64,000 bases of DNA, from assembly GCF_000312525.1 (NCBI RefSeq), contig NZ_HE997451.1, forward strand, positions 469,008-533,007, given 5' to 3'. Shown here piece by piece: positions 31,865 to 39,839 of the stretch (the stretch's first letter is position 1; each line of letters begins with the position of its first letter). The notes beneath the pieces were generated by a model. That model did no database searches. It worked only from the letters and a program-made list of their open reading frames with translations, and was not told the DNA's origin. The DNA comes from Bartonella florencae (GTDB lineage Bacteria > Pseudomonadota > Alphaproteobacteria > Rhizobiales > Rhizobiaceae). Position numbers and translations under genes: made by a program.

Positions 31865-32473
31865 ATGGAAAAAAAAGCCTTAATCGTCATTGATATTCAA
31901 AATGACTTTTTACCAAGTGGAGCACTTGCAGTACCACAAGGCGATATCATTTTACCAGCTGTCAATAATCTCATAGACAACTTTGAGCATGTTATTTTAA
32001 CCCAAGACTGGCACCCAAGAAACCATTGCAGTTTTGCTTCGTCCTATCCTGATAAAAAGCCCTATGATACCGTTGATCTTGACTATGGACCTCAGATACT
32101 TTGGCCAGATCATTGCATACAAGGAACAAAAGGGGCGGACTTGCATGCATCTCTCAAAGTTGAGAAAGCACAACTTATCCTTCGAAAAGGCTATAATCCG
32201 AACATGGATAGCTATTCTGCCTTTTTGGAAAATGACAAAAAAACACCAACAGGCTTACAAGTTTACCTCAAAGAGCATGGTTTTACAAAACTTGCCATAT
32301 GTGGCTTGGCAACGGATTTTTGTGTAGGGTTTTCTGCTCTTGACGCCATACAGTGTGGCTTTAAAGTCAGCGTTTCATTAAATGCCTGCGCTGGGATTGA
32401 TCTTAACGGTTCTCTCAACACGATGCTTAAACTTATGAACAAATCAGGTATAGAACTCTTAATGGTCTCTTAA
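31865..32473 (+). CDS. pncA: Nicotinamidase / pyrazinamidase PncA
   Basis: PncA deaminates nicotinamide to nicotinate for NAD salvage. The isochorismatase-like fold shows the catalytic triad: Asp10 (IDIQNDF), Lys108 (LRKGYNP) and Cys153 (ATDFCVGFSAL). The metal site has Asp48, His50 and His54 (TQDWHPRNH). The 202-residue length is normal. A strong SD (AGGAG) lies before the ATG. NAD is also the LigA cofactor, but the genes are not linked in transcription. Confidence 0.95.
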   Translation: MEKKALIVIDIQNDFLPSGALAVPQGDIILPAVNNLIDNFEHVILTQDWHPRNHCSFASSYPDKKPYDTVDLDYGPQILWPDHCIQGTKGADLHASLKVEKAQLILRKGYNPNMDSYSAFLENDKKTPTGLQVYLKEHGFTKLAICGLATDFCVGFSALDAIQCGFKVSVSLNACAGIDLNGSLNTMLKLMNKSGIELLMVS

Positions 32474-32520
32474 AATCTCTTGTTCTTTTTTGTTATTAAA
32501 ACACACAAAAAACTCTCAAT

Positions 32521-33574
32521 TTACCTTGAATCAATCTCTTTATTGAGTTGATGACTCTTAAAACGAAGAGAAGAATAAAATGCCATTCCAATAATACAAA
32601 CCCCAACCATCCCTGTTAAGACTTCAGGAACCTCTATAACAGTTTGCAAATACATAATTACTGCGAGTAGCAAAATCGCATAAAAAGCGCCGTGTTCCAA
32701 ATAACGATAATGCAACAATACCCCTGATTCGACCAACATAATCGTCATAGAACGAACATAAAACGCTCCGATACCAAGACCAATGGCAATAATAAAAAGA
32801 TTGTGAGAAAAAGCAAAAGCACCAACAACTCCATCAAAAGAAAAACTCGCATCTAAAATCTCTAGATAAAGAAAAGCCCCTGCCCCTCCTCTGGCAACGG
32901 ATGTAAGAGTTGTTTTTGGAGCATCTAAAAGCGAGCTGACAGCTTCAATCCCTATAAATATCAAAAGTCCATAAAGAGCAGAAAAGACAAAAAGTCATTT
33001 TATCTTCTGTGATAATCTGTGTTGAAAAAAATAATATCAAAGTCAAAACGATTGCAATATCAATGCCAACAAGCGTTCCAAACTTTTGAGCAGGTTTTTC
33101 TATAAACGCAAGCCAATGCAGCTTTTTTTCAGAGTCGAAAAAATATTTCAAACCGACCATCATGAGGAAAGTTCCCCCAAAAGCCGCAATCCCTACATGC
33201 GCATCTGTTAAGATTGCAGCATAGCGATGTGGCTCCCATATTGCTAATTTCACTGCCGCAATTGGATTAATCCAAGCAGCAATAGCCACTACTAGTAGTG
33301 GAAAAATAATCCGCATCCCAAACACAGCCACTAAAATACCCCATACCAAAAAACGGCGACGCCATAAGGGATTCATTGTTCTAAGAACACGAGCATTTAT
33401 AATAGAGTTATCAAAAGATAAGGAAATTTCTAAAATACCAAGAACACAGCAAATAAAAAAATATTTAAGAAAACCACTAACACTCCCCGTTTCAAACCAA
33501 CCAAGAGTGCCTCCCATAAAGACACCAACAACTGTGAAAAAAAAAGCCCACTTAAAATAGCCTAATAAGGCCAT
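32521..33574 (-). pseudogene. DUF475 (TerC-like) membrane protein gene, frameshifted
   Basis: Two adjacent minus-strand frames together make one DUF475 protein, a polytopic membrane family related to TerC. The first (33574-32945) begins MALLGYFKWAFFFTVVG and contains the family motif ILEISLSFDNSIINA. The second (down to 32521) continues with LYGLLIFIGIEAVSS and DASFSFDGVVGAFAF. The break is at about 32985-33000: a run of five T on the minus strand after GATAAAATGAC shifts the frame, and four T would restore TFVFSALYGLLIF. This is a single-base change in a homopolymer, so it may be a real recent inactivation, programmed slippage or a sequencing error. SD GAGGA precedes the ATG at 33574. Confidence 0.85.
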
Positions 33575-33865
33575 GATCATTCCTCAAAATTTATTCTTTA
33601 ATTTATCTGTAGCACAAACCAAAAGATGACATCTGTTAATGAAAAACAGATAAAATCTACACGGCAGCCTTATATGGAATTCTCTTTAGAAAAAACAAGA
33701 AAATAATCAGTAATTGTGCTATCTTTTTAAAAAACAGGAAAATATTTTAGATTAATATGCAACATAATAATTGAAAAACCACTTTCTAGCCACTAAAATC
33801 AAAAAAAATAAAACTATAAATATTGACATTACATCATGAGATATTAATACATAGTGTGCCTTTAT

Positions 33866-33881
33866 TGGTCAAACTATACCA
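33866..33881. promoter_or_regulatory. Putative operator before the XRE regulator gene
   Basis: TGGT-N8-ACCA forms a dyad about 26 bases before the GTG start of the XRE regulator. A TTGACA hexamer lies upstream at 33823-33828, without a good -10 match. Autoregulation is common for this protein type, so the dyad may be its own operator. Evidence is weak. Confidence 0.25.
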
Positions 33882-33907
33882 TGATGATTTACTGAGGGAG
33901 ATAATTC

Positions 33908-34447
33908 GTGGCACGTCCTGAAACTGAATCAAAAACTATATTTGGCAAACGTTTACGTTATGTACGTCTTGCTTTAGGGGATCCATCACGTGAAACTTTA
34001 GCTAAAAGTTTTAGTATGACAAAAAACTCTATCGCTTTTTATGAACGTGGAGAAAGAGAACCCAACCTTAGTGTTTTACAAACATACCGCACATTATACG
34101 GTGTCAATATTAATTGGCTTTTAACCGGACAAGGAAAAATGTTTGACAATGAGTATACGAAAGGTGACTTCGATTGGAACTATTTTATAAAAAAAATTGA
34201 AGGGCTTGAAGAAATTCTTGCCAACAATGATCGTATTGAAAACCTAAATCAAGAAAAAATTGATAACTCTTACGAAAAATTGCAGCAATACTTGTCAAAA
34301 CAAGGCTTATCGAATGCTCTTAATCCAAAATCCGCAAGCTCTCTTATTGATGTAAAAGCAAAAATGGCTAATTCTTATACCCTTAGCTTGTTTATTGATC
34401 TACTTATTCGAAGTACATCACAAAAAGAAATGATAGCTAATCAATAA
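33908..34447 (+). CDS. XRE-family transcriptional regulator (phage repressor-like)
   Basis: The N-terminal 65 residues hold a Cro/C1-type helix-turn-helix: FGKRLRYVRLALGDPSRETLAKSFSMTKNSIAFYERGEREPNLSVLQ, followed by the phage-repressor motif VNINWLLTGQGKMF. The remaining 110 residues are charged and helical and resemble a dimerisation domain; no LexA-like protease motif is seen. The start is GTG at 33908 with GGGAG 8 bases upstream. The gene stands alone and opens the accessory stretch that ends at the tRNA gene. Bartonella species carry a known set of XRE regulators (Trp) next to small RNAs; whether this is one cannot be told here. Confidence 0.85.
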   Translation: MARPETESKTIFGKRLRYVRLALGDPSRETLAKSFSMTKNSIAFYERGEREPNLSVLQTYRTLYGVNINWLLTGQGKMFDNEYTKGDFDWNYFIKKIEGLEEILANNDRIENLNQEKIDNSYEKLQQYLSKQGLSNALNPKSASSLIDVKAKMANSYTLSLFIDLLIRSTSQKEMIANQ

Positions 34448-34858
34448 ATATTTTTGTCATAAAAAAACAATAAAATACAGATAAACTTTATCAGCACGGA
34501 GAGAATTATTCTTAATTTTCCATGCTTATAAAGTTTAGTGTGTTGCTTTTATAGTAAAAGAATTTCATATATTAACTTTAATGATAATAAAAAGAATTTT
34601 TTTCTATTCTAAGAAGGTCTATAAAGTCATTAGAATTTAAAAAATGATTTCTATAGTATAAAATAGCTATTTATAAATTATTGACAATAAATATTTTCCT
34701 GTTACACATATATGACCCTCATAGAAATTATTGTTTAAGACAAAAAAATGAAGGGAAATACATTGACTACTTATTATAGAGACATACCTTAATACTCATA
34801 GTCAGAGTGTTTGAATATTCATCCTGCAAATTATTGACTATTTTATAAGGTGAGAAGC
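34448..34858. other. Intergenic stretch with a long imperfect hairpin at 34482-34537
   Basis: TAAACTTTAT (34482-34491) pairs perfectly with ATAAAGTTTA (34528-34537). Inside it AGCACGG pairs with CCATGCT with one mismatch, giving about 17 paired positions around an AT-rich loop. It lies 35 bases after the XRE gene and may be a terminator or a structured RNA. The rest of the interval is AT-rich and shows nothing else. Confidence 0.45.
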
Positions 34859-35038
34859 ATGTATTTTGAGGTGTTTCAAGGTGTTCATAATCAATGGTAT
34901 TGGCGTTTAATCTCAGGAGATGAACAAAAAATCGCTTTTTCTAGCAAGGGTTATCCAACGAAACAAGATATTCTGATAAATATTGAACAGATAAAAGAAA
35001 TTACGCATAAGGCTCTTATTAGAGAACTACAATCCTAA
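34859..35038 (+). CDS. YegP-like DUF1508 small protein
   Basis: This 59-residue protein matches one DUF1508 repeat: YFEVFQGVHNQWYWRLIS, then KIAFSSKGYPTKQDILINIEQIK. The family folds as a small beta-alpha domain; its role is unclear, with suggestions of stress response. E. coli YegP has two repeats, whereas this has one. The ATG at 34859 is chosen because AAGGTG lies directly upstream; a GTG at 34850 is part of that SD. It is monocistronic within the accessory stretch. Confidence 0.75.
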   Translation: MYFEVFQGVHNQWYWRLISGDEQKIAFSSKGYPTKQDILINIEQIKEITHKALIRELQS

Positions 35039-35656
35039 CGCTCCTTAATTATTTAAAACAAAGATTTTAATTGATTATTTAAAACTCTATATCACATTTT
35101 TATGAGGGACAGAAAAGCGACTAATCTTCCCTCAAAAGGATAGTTTTTTATAGAGTCTCTAACATACAGAAAATAATATAGAGCTTTTGGCAAATGCTGT
35201 GCCTTTTAAAAATAATCAAACGACTATTGAAGCCATAAGCAAAAACTCTTTAAAAGATTGTGTCTTTTTATAAAATTAACAAATACCATAGACTATGTTT
35301 AAAACAGCAATTATTATTTTCTACAAAAAACTAACTTTCTTTTTGGCATCTTCTATTATCTCTTTTGCACCTTTTTATTGAAGCTATTTTTTTATGATAT
35401 AGTTTGTTTCCTAACCAAACACATCACCTCTAATATTATTTTCAGCAATAGATAACATGAAGAATAGTGACATTTTCATAAAAAGTTGTGGAACCATATA
35501 CAATTCTTAATAATCCTAGCATACAGTTCGACAAGATTTATCTCTCTCGTCTATCGCTAACTTCTTGCTTTACTTTCTTAACGCTCTCAAAATTTTGCAT
35601 ACACAGATTCAATGCAAAAAATACATACAATCACTTTTTCGCATCATTTTTAGATT
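35039..35656. other. Intergenic, about 600 bases
   Basis: The only structure I see is a 7-bp inverted repeat TGAGGGA/TCCCTCA (35103-35109 with 35128-35134), about 65 bases after the DUF1508 stop, which may be a terminator. No supported gene. Confidence 0.35.
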
Positions 35657-35947
35657 TCATTGCTTTTCCTGATATTGCTTTATAATTTCCTCGTACTGCT
35701 TAATTTGTTTTTTCAGTTTTTCAATTGCTTGATTGCGTCTTTTAATCATCATATTCTGCTCTCTAATCGCCCTCTCTCGTTCTTCAGTCATCTTCATAGA
35801 ATCTCTTAAAAACTCATGCTTGATCTTTCTTGCCTGTTCTTTAAAAGATTTAACCTGATCACGATAATAAAGGGCAAACTGAAACATAACGCCACTAAAA
35901 AGCAAAACAACAATCACCATTCCTAATAAAATGTCATGTAAACTCAC
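35657..35947 (-). CDS. Small membrane-anchored coiled-coil protein, unknown
   Basis: This 96-residue protein has one N-terminal membrane helix (LLGMVIVVLLFSGVMFQFAL, about residues 7-26) and a long basic and acidic coiled coil (RDQVKSFKEQARKI, then RNQAIEKLKKQIKQYEE). The topology resembles small phage spanin or FtsB-like proteins, but no family is certain. The start is GTG at 35947 with an excellent SD (AAAGGAG, 6 bases away), which supports it as a real gene. It is in the phage-like stretch, next to another unknown minus-strand gene. Confidence 0.7.
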   Translation of the reverse strand: MSLHDILLGMVIVVLLFSGVMFQFALYYRDQVKSFKEQARKIKHEFLRDSMKMTEERERAIREQNMMIKRRNQAIEKLKKQIKQYEEIIKQYQEKQ

Positions 35948-36080
35948 TTTGATCTCCTTTTATCGTCATTAAACTTATCATCTTAATCAGTTTATTTCGT
36001 TGCAGTCTTTATCAAAAAAGAATGCAAAATTGCCATATACCCGATGCAAAAATTGCGTTTAGGTATCCTTATTTTCTTCA

Positions 36081-36764
36081 TCAAAACACGCAAAAACCAA
36101 CCAAAAACAGCCAAAAACTGCCTAAATCCTTCCTCTCATACCAACTATTTACAGCATACTTATTTACACAAAACACAAGAACACAAATATTCTCAAACAA
36201 TGCTAATGATGCGCTTTGTTCAACAGATATCTCTTCTGTATCATTTTTATCTAGATTTCTTGTAGCATGCGGAATGCTGCTCTCTATGAAGACTCCTTTT
36301 TCATTGCGAAAATCTTTATAGTCATAATCTTCAGTATGACAATAAAGCTTTGCTTTCTCACAAATCTTTGCATAAACACAAATTAAAGAGTCGATATATA
36401 AATTGCTAGGGAGCTTAAAATTACAATAAATCTTTACCCTGTTACAAACATACAATCTAATGCAAGTCTCTCTACTATCATATACTTGTGCACTACTATA
36501 AACAGGGATAATGCTGAAAAAAGATAATATAGAATATGTCTGTCTACCTTCATAAACACAGCTTTTTGTGGAAACAAAAACATCATGAAAAAATATAGAG
36601 TCAATAAAAATGCGTTCATTTTCGATAAAGCATCTACCACTTATATGATATTTTCCCCAATAACCACCTTCATGATTGAAAATACCTTCGTGTTTTAAAA
36701 AATCACCAAAATTACTTTTTTTGATGTTTCTAAACTCTCTTAACCCACCCATGCGATATACCAT
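36081..36764 (-). CDS. Unknown 227-residue protein, Cys- and aromatic-rich
   Basis: I do not recognise this protein. It is rich in Cys, Tyr, Phe and Ile, and contains beta-type alternation in its middle (for example GRCFIENERIFIDSIFFHDVFV and IRLYVCNRVKIYCNF). The last 30 residues are hydrophobic (LGSFWLFLVGFCVF). The SD is weak. Composition differs from the housekeeping genes around it, which fits an accessory or horizontally acquired gene. It could be a beta-helix-like or lectin-like domain protein, but nothing in the sequence proves this. Confidence 0.5.
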   Translation of the reverse strand: MVYRMGGLREFRNIKKSNFGDFLKHEGIFNHEGGYWGKYHISGRCFIENERIFIDSIFFHDVFVSTKSCVYEGRQTYSILSFFSIIPVYSSAQVYDSRETCIRLYVCNRVKIYCNFKLPSNLYIDSLICVYAKICEKAKLYCHTEDYDYKDFRNEKGVFIESSIPHATRNLDKNDTEEISVEQSASLALFENICVLVFCVNKYAVNSWYERKDLGSFWLFLVGFCVF

Positions 36765-37183
36765 TTGACAGCAATCTAATCTCTTAAAAACAAAAGGAAA
36801 ACGAGTGCCCCATAGCCATGAACTTCTATTTTTCTACAGCAATGATGTTTTTTCTTAGAACCATACAGCTTCATTATATCCACATACCAAATGCAGAAAT
36901 TTCTTATAAAAGCCAATGTTGGAGTATATCTTGATTTATAATGATGCTGCGTATACTATCAGTAATATTTCATAAACACACCAAGTGTATTTCCATTTCT
37001 GGTTATACGCGCCCGCTCTGTCACAATCGTGAAACTAAGCAAGCATTTTTTATTGTTTCGAATCTAAAAGTATATGGGGACATTTTGTTAATTAAAAACA
37101 ACTCTGTATCCTTCATAAACGAAAAGCTACGCATGGATATTTTCACGTTCCTTGTTTCATGTATTCTAGATTCGTAGTGTGAT
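36765..37183. other. Intergenic, no supported gene
   Basis: AT-rich sequence between the divergent gene at 36764 and the HTH gene at 37220. Short frames occur on both strands but without SDs or recognisable features. The control region of the HTH gene begins at its right end. Confidence 0.35.
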
Positions 37184-37203
37184 ATTAACGCTATAGCGTA
37201 AAT
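37184..37203. promoter_or_regulatory. Palindromic operator upstream of small HTH gene
   Basis: A 12-bp perfect palindrome (ACGCTA/TAGCGT, 37188-37199) extends to a 20-bp near-palindrome with one mismatched pair. It lies 20 bases before the chosen ATG of the HTH gene, a position where a bound repressor would block transcription. A related site occurs at 37669-37682. Confidence 0.55.
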
Positions 37204-37219
37204 GTGTAAAGGTCTAAAA

Positions 37220-37534
37220 ATGAAAAAGACTGAAAAAGATTGGTTCCAACGCTTAATTGAATTAATAGAAAGTGACGGACGCACAATGATTCAAATAAGT
37301 AAAGCAGCAGGCTGTGGGCAAAACTACGTACAACAAATGATAAAGGGAGGAAAAAGACCCTCTGTAGATAAGCTTATGGCTATTCTTAACACACTCGGAA
37401 ATGCTAGCGCCATATATGTGATAACTGGTTTTAACATCTCCGATGAAGATTTAAAACTTATCGCTTTGATTTCTTCTGGAGATAAAAAGAAGATTGAAGC
37501 TTTAAATGTTCTGTTGACTGAGCAGAAGTTGTAG
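37220..37534 (+). CDS. Small HTH (XRE-like) DNA-binding protein
   Basis: The 104-residue protein has a central helix-turn-helix: RTMIQISKAAGCGQNYVQQMIKGGKRPSVDKLMAIL. A helical C-terminus follows (ISDEDLKLIALISSGDKKKIEALNVLL) that probably dimerises. This arrangement is typical of compact phage or mobile-element regulators. The ATG at 37220 is chosen because AAAGG lies 7 bases upstream; an ATG at 37202 is in frame but overlaps the palindrome region. Its 3' end overlaps a convergent gene by 77 bases. Both genes have a TAACGC-N4-GCGT site upstream, suggesting that this protein controls both. Confidence 0.8.
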   Translation: MKKTEKDWFQRLIELIESDGRTMIQISKAAGCGQNYVQQMIKGGKRPSVDKLMAILNTLGNASAIYVITGFNISDEDLKLIALISSGDKKKIEALNVLLTEQKL

Positions 37535-37640
37535 AATTTTCCACTATTTTCAATATCTCTTGCTTTTGAGCCGTAGACAAAGCCTCCCATTTCACAATGA
37601 TATCAGATAAAGCTGAATCAAATTTTTCATCATTCTTCAT
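37458..37640 (-). CDS. Small acidic/helical protein convergent with the HTH gene
   Basis: The 60-residue frame starts MKNDEKFDSALSDIIVKWEAL and continues LSTAQKQEILKIVENS, a pattern often seen in small helical phage-type proteins. GGAG lies 7 bases before the ATG at 37640, which supports translation. An in-frame ATG at 37661 is less well placed. The last 77 bases lie opposite the HTH gene. A palindrome-like site (37669-37682) sits 29 bases upstream of the start. It may be a partner or target of the HTH protein; the function is unknown. Confidence 0.45.
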   Translation of the reverse strand: MKNDEKFDSALSDIIVKWEALSTAQKQEILKIVENSTTSAQSTEHLKLQSSFYLQKKSKR

Positions 37641-37668
37641 AGCTATACTCCATGTAGTCAAACTAGAT

Positions 37669-37682
37669 AACGCGAAAGCGTT
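37669..37682. promoter_or_regulatory. Second TAACGC-N4-GCGT site, before convergent gene
   Basis: AACGC-GAAA-GCGTT is an inverted repeat with 5-bp arms. Read on the plus strand together with the preceding T it matches the first site at 12 of 14 positions (TAACGC-NANA-GCGT). It lies upstream of the minus-strand gene starting at 37640. A GAAA-loop hairpin in RNA is the alternative explanation. Confidence 0.45.
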
Positions 37683-37703
37683 TATACATATCCCATACTT
37701 TAG

Positions 37704-38048
37704 AAAAAAATATTTGCAATTGGCAGTACGGAAGCAGTTGTGTACAAAAAGATAAAATCAGATGGAATTCTGTTGCTTATGTACCATGATGAAACAGAAA
37801 ACATTGCAAGGTCCAGACTTTTTTATGAAAAAATTGATATCATCACTTTTATCAACAACGTTGATAATGTTACGCAAATCTTGCGATTCGAACCAACAAC
37901 GAATTGATGCCAAAATATCTCTAAAGTCGCTGCTGATCTCCACATGAAAGGATACAAAAAGCCTGTTTTGAAAGAAAAATATATCACAATTTTATTTTAC
38001 ACAGCACTATCTATGTTTTTTAAACGATATTGCAAAGCAAGAACATAA
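37704..38048 (+). pseudogene. Broken gene remnant with one in-frame stop
   Basis: One frame reads as protein-like sequence from 37704 to 38048 except for a single TGA at 37905. Before it comes KKIFAIGSTEAVVYKKI, then SDGILLLMYHDETENIARS and FYEKIDIITFINNVDNV. After it comes SKVAADLHMKGYKKPVLK. There is no start codon at the head. I cannot assign a family. The balanced composition and continuity across the stop suggest a decayed gene of the accessory stretch; chance is possible. Confidence 0.35.
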
Positions 38049-38786
38049 CAATACGTACAGCTCTTATAAACAGCAATGCTACCTACAACTTCACAACATG
38101 CACTTCAAAAAGGCACTTTCTCTCTGAAAACCCTTTTGAAATATTGACACAGCGATCTATCATAAACAAAAATGGCAATACTTAAAAAGGGACAACGGGT
38201 CAAGCCCTAATGATACCTTCACATACATTGCACAAACATTTACCAAAAGAACAACAGATTCTCTAGCATAAGAAAAAAACAGCGACAGATGTCATCATTT
38301 CTGTTCGCGCAGTGCCTAGAAATCTCTATCAACTACGTTCTTTTATACAAGCTTGAACGATAATGACATAATTTTGAACAACCGGAAAGAGATTGTAGAT
38401 TATATCATTTATTGAAACCAATCTAAAATAAAAGCTCTGTTCCGATTTTACCTAAAAACCTTTAAATTCAGCTTATTGAAAAAATATTACATTTGCAAGA
38501 AAAGCCGCAATAAACTTATCAAAGATACTTTTCCCCTGTCTCATGAAGAATATAAAATGCACAATAATTTATATCGATTCATAGGGGTGAATCGCTGTTG
38601 TCAATAAAAGCCTTTTTGGCTAAACAAAAGAGAGTGTCACTACCCTTCATATAAAAATTATAAATAGAAGAACACTTGCAAGAGAATTATCAAAAACAAA
38701 AAGATTTCGCAATTAACAGCAAAATACCTGAAGAATTAGAGAATACTTAACCCTAAAAACTTCTATATAATCATTTATTTTACGAG
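38049..38786. other. Decaying region before the tRNA, possible gene relics
   Basis: No intact gene. Several short protein-like pieces occur in different plus-strand frames, for example SENPFEILTQRSIINKNGN, then (frame change) YLKRDNGSSPNDTFTYIAQT, then ATDVIISVRAVPRNLYQLRS, and further on ESLLSIKAFLAKQKRVSL. Such a chain with frame changes is what a gene with accumulated indels would look like. I cannot name the parent gene and the individual pieces are weak evidence. Confidence 0.3.
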
Positions 38787-38863
38787 TGGTGGGCCCGGAG
38801 GGACTCGAACCCCCAACCAAGCGGTTATGAGCCGCTGGCTCTAACCAATTGAGCTACAGGCCC
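38787..38863 (-). tRNA. tRNA with CAT anticodon, probably tRNA-Ile2
   Basis: The cloverleaf is complete. The acceptor stem GGGCCTG pairs with CGGGCCC (one G-T). The D-arm is GCTC...GAGC. The anticodon stem is AGCGG/CCGCT with loop CTCATAA. The T-arm is GGGGG-TTCGAGT-CCCTC. CCA is encoded. The CAT anticodon fits either elongator Met or Ile2 (read as lysidine-AU); the GGGCC acceptor end is closer to Ile2 tRNAs that I know. It borders the accessory stretch, and tRNA genes are frequent integration sites, but I found no duplicated 3' end in this window. Confidence 0.93.
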
Positions 38864-39034
38864 CACATAGGTTGCTTCTCTCTAAACTAAAACGCCCCAT
38901 GATACAAGAGCCTAGCTAAATTATAACCCATCTTTTTCTCTTTTCTATTGGTTTTTTTTCTAATGCTCTAATTTCTTTACAAGAACTCCTAGAAATGAGA
39001 AAGTAATAAACTGATAATTATTAAAGGAATAGAT

Positions 39035-39772
39035 ATGACAAAAACAGTTTTCCATGCATTGAATCGCTATAGAATCAAAATAGCGATGATGACACTCGCA
39101 CTCCTCGTCAGTTCACTCCCCCTGCACGCTGAAGCAAGCAAAATGAGAAATGCGACGATCACAGTTACTGCAACTGGCGAAAGCCAAGCCATACCGGATA
39201 TGGCAATTATCAATCTCGCCGTTGTTACTGATGATAAAACTGCTCAAAAGGCATTAGCAGCCAATAATAAATCTATGAATGATATTATAAATGCCTTTAA
39301 AAGCAATGGTATCCACGCAAATGATTTACAAACATCGGGCTTATCTATTTACCAATCTCATCCTGAGAAACATCACGAGAAAAAGAATAATGAAAAACTA
39401 TACCATGTTTCAAATTCTTTAACAGTACGTATTCGTGATATTGCCAATGCTGGTAAAATATTTGATCAAGCAATGATGCTGGGTGTTAATTCAGTAAATG
39501 ATATTACCTTTACCAATGCTGAAACAAAGTCATTTTATCAAGAAGCACGTAAAAAAGCTATTGCTGAAGCCATTGAAAAAGCGAAAACGATAGCACAAGC
39601 AGCAGATGTAAAATTAGGAAGAATCATTGAGATTAATGAAAATAATGATCACCATTATCCAATGCCACGTCTTATGAGACGAGCAGCAGATACGAGCTAT
39701 GAAGATACAAATTTTTCAGCGGGTGAATTAAGCTATAGTGTCAGTGTGACTATGGTATTTTCTATAGATTAA
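39035..39772 (+). CDS. SIMPL-domain (DUF541) periplasmic protein, BP26/OMP28-like
   Basis: The 245-residue protein starts with a signal peptide (about residues 15-34, ending LPLHAEA). The DUF541/SIMPL domain follows: NATITVTATGESQAIPDMAI, AAQKAL-like helices, DLQTSGLSIYQSHP and KTIAQAADVKLGRIIEI. Brucella BP26, an immunodominant relative, forms a ring-shaped periplasmic oligomer. A His/Lys-rich insert (HPEKHHEKKNNEK) is visible. AAAGGA precedes the ATG. It is convergent with the UPF0260 gene and shares a hairpin terminator with it. The family is certain; the cellular role is not. Confidence 0.92.
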   Translation: MTKTVFHALNRYRIKIAMMTLALLVSSLPLHAEASKMRNATITVTATGESQAIPDMAIINLAVVTDDKTAQKALAANNKSMNDIINAFKSNGIHANDLQTSGLSIYQSHPEKHHEKKNNEKLYHVSNSLTVRIRDIANAGKIFDQAMMLGVNSVNDITFTNAETKSFYQEARKKAIAEAIEKAKTIAQAADVKLGRIIEINENNDHHYPMPRLMRRAADTSYEDTNFSAGELSYSVSVTMVFSID

Positions 39773-39808
39773 GCCATATACTGTCATCGCTTATTACATG
39801 AAAAATTC

Positions 39809-39839
39809 ATCACTGGCCTTCACAAAGAAGACCAGTGAT
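39809..39839. terminator. Hairpin between convergent genes, inside the end of the UPF0260 gene
   Basis: ATCACTGG/CCAGTGAT (8 bp) plus an inner CTTC/GAAG (4 bp) around a 5-base loop, with one unpaired position per side. It covers the last ten codons of the UPF0260 gene and follows the SIMPL stop by 36 bases. On the minus strand it is followed by GAATTTTTC, a T-rich tail. It probably terminates both transcripts. Confidence 0.6.

Noticed and set aside
37220..37640. Toxin-antitoxin pair
   Set aside because: Toxin-antitoxin genes are normally codirectional and cotranscribed. These two are convergent, and neither shows a toxin motif, so I report only a regulator with a possible partner.
37758..37947. 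Pair of 61-residue frames on opposite strands
   Set aside because: They mirror each other, and a third frame in the same place reads better as a decayed gene (37704-38048).
38787..38863. Attachment-site duplication of the tRNA 3' end
   Set aside because: I looked for a second copy of the T-arm/acceptor end in the window and saw none, so integration at this tRNA remains only a suggestion.
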